DNA of 64,000 nucleotides from positions 62,001 to 126,000 of the forward strand of contig CANLEE010000007.1 in assembly GCA_947489585.1 (NCBI GenBank). Reading direction: 5' to 3'. The position numbers and the translations under genes were made by a program. The DNA is from an uncultured Psychroserpens sp. (GTDB lineage: Bacteria > Bacteroidota > Bacteroidia > Flavobacteriales > Flavobacteriaceae). The notes under the pieces are model-generated. The model was given only the letters and a program-made list of their open reading frames with translations, did no database searches and had not been told where the DNA came from. Shown here piece after piece: positions 35,008-44,061 of the stretch (within the stretch, counting starts at the first letter, position 1; each line of letters starts with the position of its first letter).

Positions 35008-36903
35008 CTATTTTCCCTTCAACCAAGCCTTTCTTAAATTGACTTGAGCTTCAGTAGCGTTTTTATCTATGGTTAAACCTGTAATAGTAGTATAGGCTTG
35101 AGTAAGTTTTGTTTTAATCACTATATCTTTTCCGTCACGTTCAATAATAACTTCAGTATCATCTCCCAACTTCCAATTATACATTTGCTGCATTATAGTG
35201 TTTGCATTTTCTGGCACAACTGTAATTCCATTTACCTTTTTTAAAATGTCGTTAGCTAAAACGCCCTGCTCCGCCCAAAAGCTATTACCGCCAACTGTAT
35301 TTGTAAAAAATACATTTTTATTTTCCAAATTGGCTTCAAAAATCATACTCGCTCCAGATTGCATATACATCGCTTCAATTTCAATATCACCATAATGCAC
35401 ACCTACTTTTTCAAAAAACACATTATAATCAATTGGTGTTCCACCTACAACATGTGTGTTTAAAAATTCTCCAACTGACGGGTAAGTCATTGCTATTATC
35501 TCTTCAATAATAGAATCATCTTTAAATGGCTTTTCTTTTCCGTATGTATGAGACAATTCTTTCATTAAAGTGAGCATACTTCGATTACCATTACTTTCTT
35601 CACGCATCAAAATATCAATACACATGCCTATTAATGCGCCTTTTTGATAGACATTAACATAGTTTGTTGCATAAGGCTTATTTAGTATTTTTTCACTCAT
35701 TTCCGTAAAGCTCATAGAATCGTTGTATTGCCTTGAAAATAGAATTTTTTGATCTATCGTAGATAAATAAGTCTGTTCGTCAACCAAACCTTCATGTACT
35801 TGAAAATGCTGAGCAAAATACTCAGTGACACCTTCATACATCCATAAATGTTTAGAGAATGTAGGGTCGTTATAATCAAAATAATGTACGTCTTCAGAAT
35901 GAACTGTTAGCGGAGTCACAATATGGAAAAATTCATGTGCTACAACATCAATCATCGATTTAGCCAATTGTTCTTTTGTATATCGTTCCCTCAAAACAAC
36001 CACAGTAGAGGTATGATGTTCTAATGCTCCATAACCTTTTGGTGCATCTTTACTACCATCAGACAGGTATAAATAAATATCATAACGTTGTGTACTGTCA
36101 ATATCGCCTAAGTACAATTTTTGTGCTTCCATCATTTGATACACAGTCTCTTTTAAACTTTCGGCAGTATGCACTTTATTAGGTGAATATACACTTAATA
36201 CAATTTGAATATCACCAACCATAAATTCTTCAACATCCAGTTTTCCATACATCATAGGATTGTCAGTAATATCAAAATAACGTGGTGCAAAATAAGACGT
36301 TGTAATTTGCATACCATCTGCACTAGTCTTACTGTTTATATTTTGCAATGCCGAAGTGCGCTCAAAGTCTGCAGGTGCTGTCACATCCAAAGTATATTGC
36401 GCTTCTTTTAATGAATCAAAATAGCCAATAAAACCATGCAAATTTAAAACATAGTTATCAGGCTCTATATTAGTTCCTCCAGGAGAAAATGGTACTTCTG
36501 CGCCTGTAAATTTTCCAGTCTTTTCCTCATCATAAGTGTCATTGACTAAATATTCAATTTTGTCAAGTTTAGTCGCATTGGCAATCGTCCAAGAATTCAT
36601 ATCTAATTTGTTTACAGGCATTTCATTTCCATCATAATCATAAGCCTTAAAATCGTCTATAAATCGCCCAAAATCACCAACATCATATGATCCTTGAATC
36701 ACTCTAGGCATTCTATATGTTACTATATCTTGAGTAAAACGTCCTGGGTTAATAGTTACTGGAGCTTTATCATTGGTTATAGCCGATAAGTTAATAGCTG
36801 TTGAAATTGGGTTTGCCGTAGCTAAATCATTGTCTTTGATCTTAGAAGAACTACATGCCATAAGTAAAGCACTTAAAGCAATAATTGAAAAAAATCGTGT
36901 CAT
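35008..36903 (-). CDS. M61 family metallopeptidase with PDZ domain, lipoprotein
   Basis: A 631-residue lipoprotein (LLMACSSSK, Cys at residue 17). It has an N-terminal beta domain (about 30-230), then a thermolysin-like peptidase with zinc motif HEFFH at about residue 320 and the third ligand Glu in LWMYEGVTEYFAQHF (about 350). A PDZ domain lies at about 500-605 (ANDILKKVNGITVVPENANT). This is the glycyl-aminopeptidase type found in many Bacteroidota envelopes. It probably trims peptides at the cell surface or in the periplasm. It stands alone, divergent from the glycosyltransferase. Confidence 0.9.
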   Translation of the reverse strand: MTRFFSIIALSALLMACSSSKIKDNDLATANPISTAINLSAITNDKAPVTINPGRFTQDIVTYRMPRVIQGSYDVGDFGRFIDDFKAYDYDGNEMPVNKLDMNSWTIANATKLDKIEYLVNDTYDEEKTGKFTGAEVPFSPGGTNIEPDNYVLNLHGFIGYFDSLKEAQYTLDVTAPADFERTSALQNINSKTSADGMQITTSYFAPRYFDITDNPMMYGKLDVEEFMVGDIQIVLSVYSPNKVHTAESLKETVYQMMEAQKLYLGDIDSTQRYDIYLYLSDGSKDAPKGYGALEHHTSTVVVLRERYTKEQLAKSMIDVVAHEFFHIVTPLTVHSEDVHYFDYNDPTFSKHLWMYEGVTEYFAQHFQVHEGLVDEQTYLSTIDQKILFSRQYNDSMSFTEMSEKILNKPYATNYVNVYQKGALIGMCIDILMREESNGNRSMLTLMKELSHTYGKEKPFKDDSIIEEIIAMTYPSVGEFLNTHVVGGTPIDYNVFFEKVGVHYGDIEIEAMYMQSGASMIFEANLENKNVFFTNTVGGNSFWAEQGVLANDILKKVNGITVVPENANTIMQQMYNWKLGDDTEVIIERDGKDIVIKTKLTQAYTTITGLTIDKNATEAQVNLRKAWLKGK

Positions 36904-36994
36904 TATTAATTATAAAAGGGTTACAGATATTAGCATCTGACACACAAAACTACAATCTGTTAGCACTTATTTAGCTAAGGTTTTGTTAAAAGGT

Positions 36995-37002
36995 TATTTT
37001 TG
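36995..37002 (+). promoter_or_regulatory. Candidate -7 box of the GT2 gene, near-leaderless
   Basis: TATTTTTG ends 6 bases before the ATG at 37008, so if used the transcript would start at about 37006, almost at the start codon. Confidence 0.35.
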
Positions 37003-37007
37003 ATACT

Positions 37008-38015
37008 ATGAACCAACATTTGATAAGCATACTTACACCTTTCAAGAATACTGAACTGTTTTTAGTAGAGTGCTTAGATTCCATTTTAAGTCAAAATTAT
37101 CATGATTGGGAATTACTAATTGTAGACGATCATTCAACAGATAAAAGTTATGATATTGTTAGTGCATATGCGAAAAAAGATAAGCGTATTAAATTATTTA
37201 AAAATACAGGTCATGGCATTATTGATGCCTTACGTTTAGCATTTTCTGAAAGCTCTGGAAATTATATAACTAGAATGGATAGTGACGATATCATGCATCC
37301 AAAAAAATTGAGCACGTTGTTAGAAAATTTGCAAACATATGGAAAACAGCACATCGCATTAGGTTTAGTTAGTTACTTTAGTGTACATGGCATTGGAGAA
37401 GGCTACCAAAAATATGAAGCTTGGCTCAATAACTTAACTCGTAGCGGGTTAAATTATTCTGAAATCTATAAAGAATGTGTTATACCATCACCTTGCTGGA
37501 TGCTACATCGTGATGATTTTTTAGCTTGTGAAGCTTTTACACCTAATCGCTATCCTGAAGATTATGATTTGGCTTTCAGGTTTTACAAAAATAGTATCAA
37601 ATGCATTCCAAGTAAAACTATATTGCATCATTGGAGAGATTACAGCACAAGAGCCTCAAGAACAGATGAACATTATGCTGAAAATCATTTTTTAGAGCTA
37701 AAAGTAGATTACTTTTTAGAGCTAAACTATACCCCTTCAAGGCCTTTAACTATTTGGGGAGCAGGAAAAAAAGGAAAAAAAGTAGTACAACTTCTAAAAC
37801 AAAAAGATGTAGCTTTTATTTGGATTTGCGATAACCCGAAAAAAATTGGAAAGCATATCTATGATGAGTTACTTTTCAGTTTTGAACACTTAAAAATTTT
37901 ACAAAATCCACAAAGTATTGTCACAGTTGCCAATCCCAAATCACAATTAGAAATCAAAGATTACTTTAAATCTCAAGACATGAGTAACATGATTGATTAT
38001 TTCTTTTTTTGCTAA
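37008..38015 (+). CDS. GT2 glycosyltransferase with C-terminal Rossmann-like domain
   Basis: A 335-residue protein. Residues 5-215 are a GT-A glycosyltransferase 2 domain: SILTPFKNTELFLVECLDSI, WELLIVDDHSTDKSYDI, and the metal-binding DxD in TRMDSDDIMHPKKL. The acceptor region contains YPEDYDLAFRF. Residues 245-330 look like a separate domain with TIWGAGKKGKKVVQLLKQ and WICDNPKKIGKHIY, a pattern seen in NAD-binding or PglD-like modules. It probably adds a sugar to a surface glycan. The tail domain is unusual for a GT2 enzyme. Confidence 0.85.
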   Translation: MNQHLISILTPFKNTELFLVECLDSILSQNYHDWELLIVDDHSTDKSYDIVSAYAKKDKRIKLFKNTGHGIIDALRLAFSESSGNYITRMDSDDIMHPKKLSTLLENLQTYGKQHIALGLVSYFSVHGIGEGYQKYEAWLNNLTRSGLNYSEIYKECVIPSPCWMLHRDDFLACEAFTPNRYPEDYDLAFRFYKNSIKCIPSKTILHHWRDYSTRASRTDEHYAENHFLELKVDYFLELNYTPSRPLTIWGAGKKGKKVVQLLKQKDVAFIWICDNPKKIGKHIYDELLFSFEHLKILQNPQSIVTVANPKSQLEIKDYFKSQDMSNMIDYFFFC

Positions 38016-38076
38016 GTAAAAAGTATAAAACGTTAAAATTCTCAAAAGCAGAAGCAACTAATCCCTTATCATTTTC

Positions 38077-38084
38077 TATATTTG
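38077..38084 (+). promoter_or_regulatory. Candidate -7 box of the BatA gene
   Basis: TATATTTG, 31 bases before the ATG at 38115. It overlaps the earlier in-frame codon at 38082, which supports the later start. Confidence 0.45.
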
Positions 38085-38114
38085 ATTCCTAACAAAACAA
38101 TCCCAAAAATAGGA

Positions 38115-40040
38115 ATGCAGTTTAAACACCCAGAACTTCTTTACGCATTATTTCTGCTCGTCATTCCTATCATTATTCATTTATTTCAGTTAAGAAAATT
38201 TAAAAGTGTTGCATTTACTAATGTTCAGTTTTTAAAAGAACTAACAATTCAAACACGTAAAAGTTCACAACTTAAAAAATGGCTCACTTTAATTACACGA
38301 TTACTACTACTCGCTTGTGTTATTTTTGCTTTTGCTCAGCCTTATATATCAAACTCTGATAGCTTTAATACCAAAAGCGAAACCGTTATTTATCTTGATA
38401 ACTCTTTTAGTATGCAATCGCCAAGCATTAATGGTAGTTTGCTTAATTCTGCTATACAAGATATAATTGAGAATGTTGATGAAAATGAACAAATTTCTAT
38501 TTTCACTAATGATGCTAACTATACTAATACAAGTATCAAGGCAATTAAAAATGACCTCATTCAATTAAAACATTCTCCAAATCAATTGGCCTATGATGCA
38601 GTTGTTTTGAAAGGAAAGAAGCTATTCTCAAACGATGAGAGTTCGATTAAAAACCTAGTGCTTGTATCAGATTTTCAGCAAAAAGCTGAAGCTTTATCAA
38701 CCAATAAAGATAGCATAGTTAACTTAAAATTAGTACAGCTTAAGCCTACAAATCAAAGTAATATAGCTGTAGACAGTATTTATGTGTCAAAAACGACTGT
38801 CGAAAATTTAGAACTTACTATTCGTATCAAAAATCAAGGTGGTGCTATCGAAACCTTACCCGTCTCATTATACAATGATGATAAACTTATTGCAAAAACT
38901 GCTGTAAACATTACTGATGAGGCCACTACAAGTTTTACCATTTCTGCAAGTACTGTGTTTAATGGACGAATTGAGGTTGAAGATCGCAACCTACAATATG
39001 ACAATACATTATTTTTTAATATTGATAAACGTGAAAAGATAAATGTGTTATCAATTAATGAAACCGATGATACCTTTCTAAAAAAGATCTATACAAATGA
39101 TGAATTTGAATATATATCAACAGCGTTTAGTTCTTTAAATTATAATACAATTGAGCAGCAAAATTTAATTGTGTTAAATGAATTAAAAGACATTCCAAAT
39201 TCGTTAATGTCAACTTTAAAATCATTTACAAATAATGGTGGGAAAATATTAATTATTCCTTCAGATGATGTTAGATTAAATAATTATAATCAGCTATTTA
39301 CAACTTATGGATTTTCAAGTTTTGGTTCTTCAAATTCTATAGAAAAGAAAATTACTACAATTAATTTTTCACATCCATTATTAACAAACGTATTTGATAA
39401 ACGTGTGAATAATTTTCAGTATCCAAAAGTCAATTCGTTTTATACTAATGCTACAAATTCTGTAGGGTCGATTTTAAGTTTTGAAGATGGTGTCTCCTTT
39501 TTAGCACAATCTGGAAATGCATATCGTTTTTCTGCAGCTTTAAATACAGCGAATTCAAATTTTAAAAATTCACCACTTATTGTTCCTGTTCTTTATAATA
39601 TTGGAAAACAAAGTTTAAAAACAGGAGATTTATTTTATATCATAGGTGAAGAGAATACCATAGATATTGCAACAAAATTGCAACAAGATGATATCCTTAC
39701 CTTAGTCAATGGAGAGCGTTCGGTAATTCCATTACAACAAACTTATGATAATAAAGTAGAACTAATTACTGATACATATCCAGATATAGCTGGTGTTATT
39801 TCAGTTAAAAACAAGGATGCTTTACTCAAAAACTTAAGTTTTAATTTTAACCGAAATGAAAGTAACCTTAATTACTTTGACACCCAAAATATTGCTAATA
39901 CAACTATTGCAAATTCAGTAGCATCTGCAATAAGTGATATCAAAAGTGCAACGAATGTTAACGAACTATGGAAATGGTTTGTTATTTTTGCAGTGATTTT
40001 CTTAATCATTGAAATGCTCATCTTAAAATTTCTAAAATGA
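38115..40040 (+). CDS. BatA-domain membrane protein with VWA-like domain
   Basis: A 641-residue membrane protein from the ATG at 38115. The N-terminal BatA segment is FKHPELLYALFLLVIPIIIH and LFQLRKFKSVAFTNV, followed by a second helix (LTLITRLLLLACVIFAFAQP). A VWA-like domain comes next with TVIYLDNSFSMQSP (MIDAS-like DxSxS), and the C-terminus has a last membrane helix (KWFVIFAVIFLIIEMLIL). This is the aerotolerance (Bat)-like family common in Bacteroidota. It is the first gene of a same-strand group that includes the dihydroorotase-like gene, with which it overlaps by 4 bases (ATGA). Confidence 0.88.
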   Translation: MQFKHPELLYALFLLVIPIIIHLFQLRKFKSVAFTNVQFLKELTIQTRKSSQLKKWLTLITRLLLLACVIFAFAQPYISNSDSFNTKSETVIYLDNSFSMQSPSINGSLLNSAIQDIIENVDENEQISIFTNDANYTNTSIKAIKNDLIQLKHSPNQLAYDAVVLKGKKLFSNDESSIKNLVLVSDFQQKAEALSTNKDSIVNLKLVQLKPTNQSNIAVDSIYVSKTTVENLELTIRIKNQGGAIETLPVSLYNDDKLIAKTAVNITDEATTSFTISASTVFNGRIEVEDRNLQYDNTLFFNIDKREKINVLSINETDDTFLKKIYTNDEFEYISTAFSSLNYNTIEQQNLIVLNELKDIPNSLMSTLKSFTNNGGKILIIPSDDVRLNNYNQLFTTYGFSSFGSSNSIEKKITTINFSHPLLTNVFDKRVNNFQYPKVNSFYTNATNSVGSILSFEDGVSFLAQSGNAYRFSAALNTANSNFKNSPLIVPVLYNIGKQSLKTGDLFYIIGEENTIDIATKLQQDDILTLVNGERSVIPLQQTYDNKVELITDTYPDIAGVISVKNKDALLKNLSFNFNRNESNLNYFDTQNIANTTIANSVASAISDIKSATNVNELWKWFVIFAVIFLIIEMLILKFLK

Positions 40041-41290
40041 ACGTACTTGTAAAATCTGCCACTATAGTTGACCCTAAAAGCGATTTTCACAATCAAACCA
40101 TTGATATTCTAATAGAAAAAGGAACAATTTCTCAGATTTCAAAACGCATTCAAAACCCAAAAAACTATAAAGAAATTAGATTAGATAACCTCCATGTCTC
40201 ACAAGGTTGGTTTGATAGTAGCGTTAGTTTTGGTGAGCCTGGCTTTGAAGAACGGGAAACAATAAATAACGGACTTTTGACTGCTGCTCATTCTGGATTC
40301 ACAGCAGTTGCCGTAAACGCAAACACCAATCCGGTTATCGATTCTTATGCAGATATTGCATTTTTAAAATCAAAAGCTAACAAACATGCAGTTAGCCTTT
40401 ATCCTATAGGTGCCTTAACAAAAAATAGTGATGGAACAGATTTAGCAGAATTATTTGATATGAAAACTGCTGGAGCTGTAGCATTCTATGATTATCAACG
40501 CCCAATAGCTAATCCGAATTTGATGAAGCTAGCTTTACAATACGCTAGTAATTTTAATGGCTTAATTTGCTCATTTCCGCAGGAATCACGAATTAGTGGA
40601 TTAGGTGTGATGAATGAAAATGTAACTAGCACTTCATTAGGCTTAAAAGGAAACCCAACGTTGGCTGAAGAAATTCATGTTGCTAGAGACTTATTTATTT
40701 TAGAATATACCGAAGGAAAACTCCATATTCCTACAATATCTACAGCAAAATCTGTAGAACTGATAAGAGTAGCAAAACAAAAAAAGCTCGATGTAACATG
40801 TAGTGTTGCGATTCATAATCTCATCTTTACTGACGAGCACTTAAAAACCTTCGACACCAATTTTAAAGTATTACCACCTCTAAGAACGCAAAAAGATATA
40901 GATGCACTAATAGAAGGCGTAAAAGATGGCACAATTGATATGGTCACTAGTGATCATAATCCTATAGATATTGAAGATAAAAAAATAGAATTTGATTACG
41001 CTAAATATGGAACCATAGGATTAGAAAGTGCTTTTGGAGCACTGAATTCTATATTCACCATAAAGAAAGCTATTGAGTTACTTACCAAAGGAAAGGAACG
41101 TTTTGGTCTTGATATAACTCCTATCAGTGTTGGAAATGTTGCTAACCTATCGTTGTTCAATCCAAATAACACCTATACTTTATCGAAACAACATTTATGG
41201 TCTCGCTCAAAAAACGCCATCTTTGAAGGCTATGAGTTAGAAGGTAATATTTATGGAATTATTTCTAATAATCAATTGATTATAAAATAA
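40037..41290 (+). CDS. Dihydroorotase-like protein lacking the metal-binding HxH
   Basis: A 417-residue amidohydrolase of the dihydroorotase type, clear from FGEPGFEERETINNG, GFTAVAVNANTNPVIDS and TSDHNPIDIEDKKIEFDYAK with GLESAFGALN. However, the DxHxHxREPG motif that holds two zinc ligands and the substrate Arg reads FDSSVSFGEPGF: both His are Ser and the Arg is Gly. The later His ligand is also lost (LHIPTISTAKSVEL, where HxxHxST is usual). It may be a non-catalytic relative, as the PyrC' (PyrX) subunits of some ATCases are, or act on another substrate. Start overlaps the BatA stop. Confidence 0.85.
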   Translation: MNVLVKSATIVDPKSDFHNQTIDILIEKGTISQISKRIQNPKNYKEIRLDNLHVSQGWFDSSVSFGEPGFEERETINNGLLTAAHSGFTAVAVNANTNPVIDSYADIAFLKSKANKHAVSLYPIGALTKNSDGTDLAELFDMKTAGAVAFYDYQRPIANPNLMKLALQYASNFNGLICSFPQESRISGLGVMNENVTSTSLGLKGNPTLAEEIHVARDLFILEYTEGKLHIPTISTAKSVELIRVAKQKKLDVTCSVAIHNLIFTDEHLKTFDTNFKVLPPLRTQKDIDALIEGVKDGTIDMVTSDHNPIDIEDKKIEFDYAKYGTIGLESAFGALNSIFTIKKAIELLTKGKERFGLDITPISVGNVANLSLFNPNNTYTLSKQHLWSRSKNAIFEGYELEGNIYGIISNNQLIIK

Positions 41291-41293
41291 GCA

Positions 41294-41626
41294 ATGACTG
41301 AAAATACAATACAACAAGGTAAAACACTAGCCTGTGTTAGCTACATTCCTATTTTTGGAACACTTATCGCCTATTACCTTAATGCAGATCGAAAAAACCC
41401 ATTCACTAGCTTTCATATAAGACAAGCTCTTGGTATCTTTTTGTTTTATTTAATTTGTGCTATTAGTGTCAGTACTTATGATTCTTCGACATTACGATTA
41501 TCGCTTTGGGTATTTTTTGGGACCTTATTATTGTATGGTTTTCTTATGGCTTTTTTAGGAAAACAACAAACTGTACCAATCATTGGACCTTTATTTCAAA
41601 AATGGTTTTCTAACATTGGAAGATAA
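41294..41626 (+). CDS. Small membrane protein, DUF4870/Tic20-like
   Basis: A 110-residue protein with three to four hydrophobic stretches. The start KTLACVSYIPIFGTLIAYYL and NPFTSFHIRQALGIFLFYLI, the FHIRQA segment, are typical of the DUF4870/Tic20-like family. It is 3 bases after the dihydroorotase-like gene, so it is in the same transcript. No function known. Confidence 0.75.
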   Translation: MTENTIQQGKTLACVSYIPIFGTLIAYYLNADRKNPFTSFHIRQALGIFLFYLICAISVSTYDSSTLRLSLWVFFGTLLLYGFLMAFLGKQQTVPIIGPLFQKWFSNIGR

Positions 41627-41632
41627 AAACAT

Positions 41633-42274
41633 ATGACTTTACATCACATTACAAGACCCTCTTCTCTAAAAGACAATGCGCCATTACTTATTATGTGTCA
41701 CGGCTATGGTAGCGATGAGAATGATTTATTTTCTTTTGCTCAAGAATTGCCTGAAGAATTTTTTATCATTTCTGTAAGAGCACCTCATCCTATGCAACCC
41801 TTTGGAAATGCATGGTACGCAATTAATTTTGATGCTAACCAAAACAAATGGAATGACGTCGAACAAGCCATAGCATCTCGAGATAACATTGCGAAATTTA
41901 TTGATGAAGCCTGTGCTGAATATCCTGTTGACAAAAATAACATCACGCTTCTTGGGTTTAGCCAAGGTACTATTTTGAGTTATGCTGTAGCGCTTACTTA
42001 TCCTGAAAAGGTTAAAAACATCATAGCGTTGAGCGGCTATGTAAGTGAAGATATGCTAGCTGAAAATTTAACAAATAAAAATTACTCCCATTTAGATTTC
42101 TATTGTTCTCACGGAAGTGTTGATCAAGTGATCCCTGTAGATTGGGCTCGAAAAACACCTCAATTTTTAAATAAACTGAATATCAAAAATACATATTCAG
42201 AATTTCCTGTTGGTCATGGTGTTGCACCTCAAAACTTCTATGAATTTAGAAGTTGGTTGGAAAAAAGATTCTAA
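41633..42274 (+). CDS. Alpha/beta hydrolase, phospholipase/carboxylesterase type
   Basis: A 213-residue esterase of the acyl-protein thioesterase/carboxylesterase group. Visible are the oxyanion part IMCHGYGSDENDLFSFA, the nucleophile GFSQGTILSYAVAL (Ser in GxSxG, about residue 110), an acidic member in YCSHGSVDQVIPVDWA and the catalytic His in FPVGHGVAPQNFYEF (about 195). There is no signal peptide. It lies in the same run of genes, 6 bases after the previous stop. Confidence 0.88.
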   Translation: MTLHHITRPSSLKDNAPLLIMCHGYGSDENDLFSFAQELPEEFFIISVRAPHPMQPFGNAWYAINFDANQNKWNDVEQAIASRDNIAKFIDEACAEYPVDKNNITLLGFSQGTILSYAVALTYPEKVKNIIALSGYVSEDMLAENLTNKNYSHLDFYCSHGSVDQVIPVDWARKTPQFLNKLNIKNTYSEFPVGHGVAPQNFYEFRSWLEKRF

Positions 42275-42278
42275 TTTT

Positions 42279-42824
42279 ATGAAAATCAAGCTGTTTTTAT
42301 TACTCTTTCTAGTTGCCTTATCGTCTTGTAAAAACGATAGTGATATTTATAAAACAACTTCGGGAGCTTATGCTTCTAAAAAAGGGAAATTTGTTGCAAA
42401 ATTCCCTACCGAACCTCAATTAAGTATACAAGACAACAAAATTGGATTTGATAAGTTTCAAGTGTTTGCATACCGATCTACTTTAGGACCTAATCGAATT
42501 TTCGCAGTAGAATACTTTGACTATCCAGGTGATATGATTAAGAGCATGCCTAATGAAGATTTTTTAGAGCAGACCATTTCAAATTATGTTTATGGAATGT
42601 CTAGTAATTTTGAATTAGATTACAAGGAAGCCGTTGATAATGGTGATTTAAAAGGCGTATATTTTGTTCTTCAGCCAAAAGAAAACGCAGCAATACAAGG
42701 TATTAAAGGAATGATTTTAGGTGAGGTTTTTAAAAAAGGAAACCGTGTATATACGATTACTTATTTTGGAATTCCAGATGATAAAGTAGACCCATTTATT
42801 GATTCATTTACAATAACAAAATAA
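42279..42824 (+). CDS. Lipoprotein of unknown function
   Basis: A 181-residue lipoprotein starting MKIKLFLLLFLVALSSCKND (lipobox ALSSC, Cys17). The domain SGAYASKKGKFVAKFPTEPQ, EYFDYPGDMIKSMP and KKGNRVYTITYFG is typical of a flavobacterial lipoprotein of unknown role. The ATG at 42279 follows the previous stop by 4 bases; an earlier in-frame ATG at 42210 lies inside the esterase gene and is rejected. Confidence 0.72.
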   Translation: MKIKLFLLLFLVALSSCKNDSDIYKTTSGAYASKKGKFVAKFPTEPQLSIQDNKIGFDKFQVFAYRSTLGPNRIFAVEYFDYPGDMIKSMPNEDFLEQTISNYVYGMSSNFELDYKEAVDNGDLKGVYFVLQPKENAAIQGIKGMILGEVFKKGNRVYTITYFGIPDDKVDPFIDSFTITK

Positions 42825-42826
42825 CA

Positions 42827-43369
42827 ATGAAATACCTTCTTACTGGTGAAGATACCAAACGTTTAGATTTTAGACTTGTCACCAAAGAAGACTTTGACTC
42901 ATGGCTACCTTTGTTTAAAGAAGAAAATGTTGCGAAATTTTTAGGTATTGATCAAAACTTGTCACAATTCGAACAATGTGAATTTTGGTTTAAAAAAGTC
43001 TTTCATAGATATCAAAATGGTCTTGGTGGTATGAACGCTCTTATCGACAAAGAGACTGGCGCCTTTGTTGGTCAGTGCGGATTACTTGTTCAAACTATAG
43101 AAAATGAAGAACGCTTAGAAGTTGGCTATTCTATCTTACCCAAATATTGGAAAAAAGGCTATGCTCAAGAAGCTGCTATAAAGTGTAGAGATTTTTGCTT
43201 TGAGCATGAATTCACAGACAACCTTATCTCTACGATGCATGTGGACAATATCGGTTCAGAAATTGTTGCCAAAAAAAATGGAATGATTTTCGAAAAACAA
43301 GTCAAAGACTATAACGTATTTAGTATTACTAGGGCACAATGGCTAAATCAAAAATCAGTAAATGAATAA
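42827..43369 (+). CDS. GNAT family N-acetyltransferase
   Basis: A 180-residue RimJ/RimL-type acetyltransferase: LDFRLVTKEDFDSWLPLFKE, FVGQCGLLVQ, ERLEVGYSILPKYWKKGYAQ (acetyl-CoA loop with KKGYAQEAA), and DNIGSEIVAKKNGMIFEKQV at the end. The substrate is unknown; relatives acetylate ribosomal protein N-termini or small amines. It starts 2 bases after the lipoprotein stop and overlaps the next small gene. Confidence 0.9.
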   Translation: MKYLLTGEDTKRLDFRLVTKEDFDSWLPLFKEENVAKFLGIDQNLSQFEQCEFWFKKVFHRYQNGLGGMNALIDKETGAFVGQCGLLVQTIENEERLEVGYSILPKYWKKGYAQEAAIKCRDFCFEHEFTDNLISTMHVDNIGSEIVAKKNGMIFEKQVKDYNVFSITRAQWLNQKSVNE

Positions 43370-43529
43370 ATCACGTCCTTTTCTTTTGCTCGGAATACTA
43401 GCAATAATTATGGGCTTTAGTGATGACACCATGAATTTTATATCTTCTGAAGCAAAATTAGCTATTGGAGTAATAAGCTTGAGTTATGGTATATTTCTCT
43501 TTTTCAAAGAGAAAAAACACAAAAAATAA
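43362..43529 (+). CDS. 55-residue membrane protein
   Basis: This is a short frame of 55 codons. The ATG at 43362 overlaps the GNAT stop by 8 bases. The product has two hydrophobic helices (PFLLLGILAIIMGFS and LAIGVISLSYGIFLFF) joined by a short polar loop, and a positively charged C-terminus (KEKKHKK) that by the positive-inside rule would be cytoplasmic. Overlap with the upstream gene and sensible composition suggest a real small membrane protein. No family recognised. Confidence 0.65.
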   Translation: MNKSRPFLLLGILAIIMGFSDDTMNFISSEAKLAIGVISLSYGIFLFFKEKKHKK

Positions 43530-43547
43530 ATTAAACTATAAAAGTTA

Positions 43548-44051
43548 TCAAGGTTGATACAAGAGAGAACCTAACTCCCTAAAGGTAACATTTCCATTAC
43601 CGTCCATATCATAGGCTAAGAGCATTTCTCCAGAATACTTACCATCAGTGAAATCGAGTATAATCCATTTATGGTTAAGCATTCTAATTTGGTCTATACG
43701 TATTTTCTCTCCAGACATAGATGCAAAAGGCACTAAAGGATGCTCTTCTGTATCATAATCATTAAGGCTTATTAAGCCATCTTCAATTAATGGAACAAAT
43801 TCTGATATTCTAAAACCTCTATTTTCCCAATATGTCATTGCTGCATCATTAGTATCAAATTTAAAGGTATAAACATCCTCAATTTTGTTATCTTCAATAA
43901 TTCTAATAGAGTCTTTAAGCTGCTCATTTTTTGCCATATAACTCGTTAATTTCTGGTCGTAATTTTCAATAATATTTTTAGAATTCACAAACTGAAAAAT
44001 CACAAGTAATAATGTAAAAATAAACAGGTACATAAAGATTCTTTGCTTCAT
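43548..44051 (-). CDS. Membrane-anchored protein with an EF-hand loop
   Basis: A 167-residue protein. One N-terminal helix (FMYLFIFTLLLVIFQFVN) precedes a coiled-coil-like stretch (IIENYDQKLTSYMAKNEQLK) and a beta-rich domain with repeated Asp/Glu. The last 20 residues contain DMDGNGNVTFRE, a canonical EF-hand calcium loop (D1, D3, N5, G6, N7, V8, E12) followed by LGSLLYQP. It is the second gene of the MBL-hydrolase operon, 10 bases after it. A calcium-binding envelope protein is likely; the role is unknown. Confidence 0.68.
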   Translation of the reverse strand: MKQRIFMYLFIFTLLLVIFQFVNSKNIIENYDQKLTSYMAKNEQLKDSIRIIEDNKIEDVYTFKFDTNDAAMTYWENRGFRISEFVPLIEDGLISLNDYDTEEHPLVPFASMSGEKIRIDQIRMLNHKWIILDFTDGKYSGEMLLAYDMDGNGNVTFRELGSLLYQP

Positions 44052-44061
44052 TTTAATAAAT

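Noticed and set aside
40037..41290. Calling this gene pyrC
   Set aside because: The HxH zinc motif and the substrate Arg are absent, so catalytic identity is not supported.
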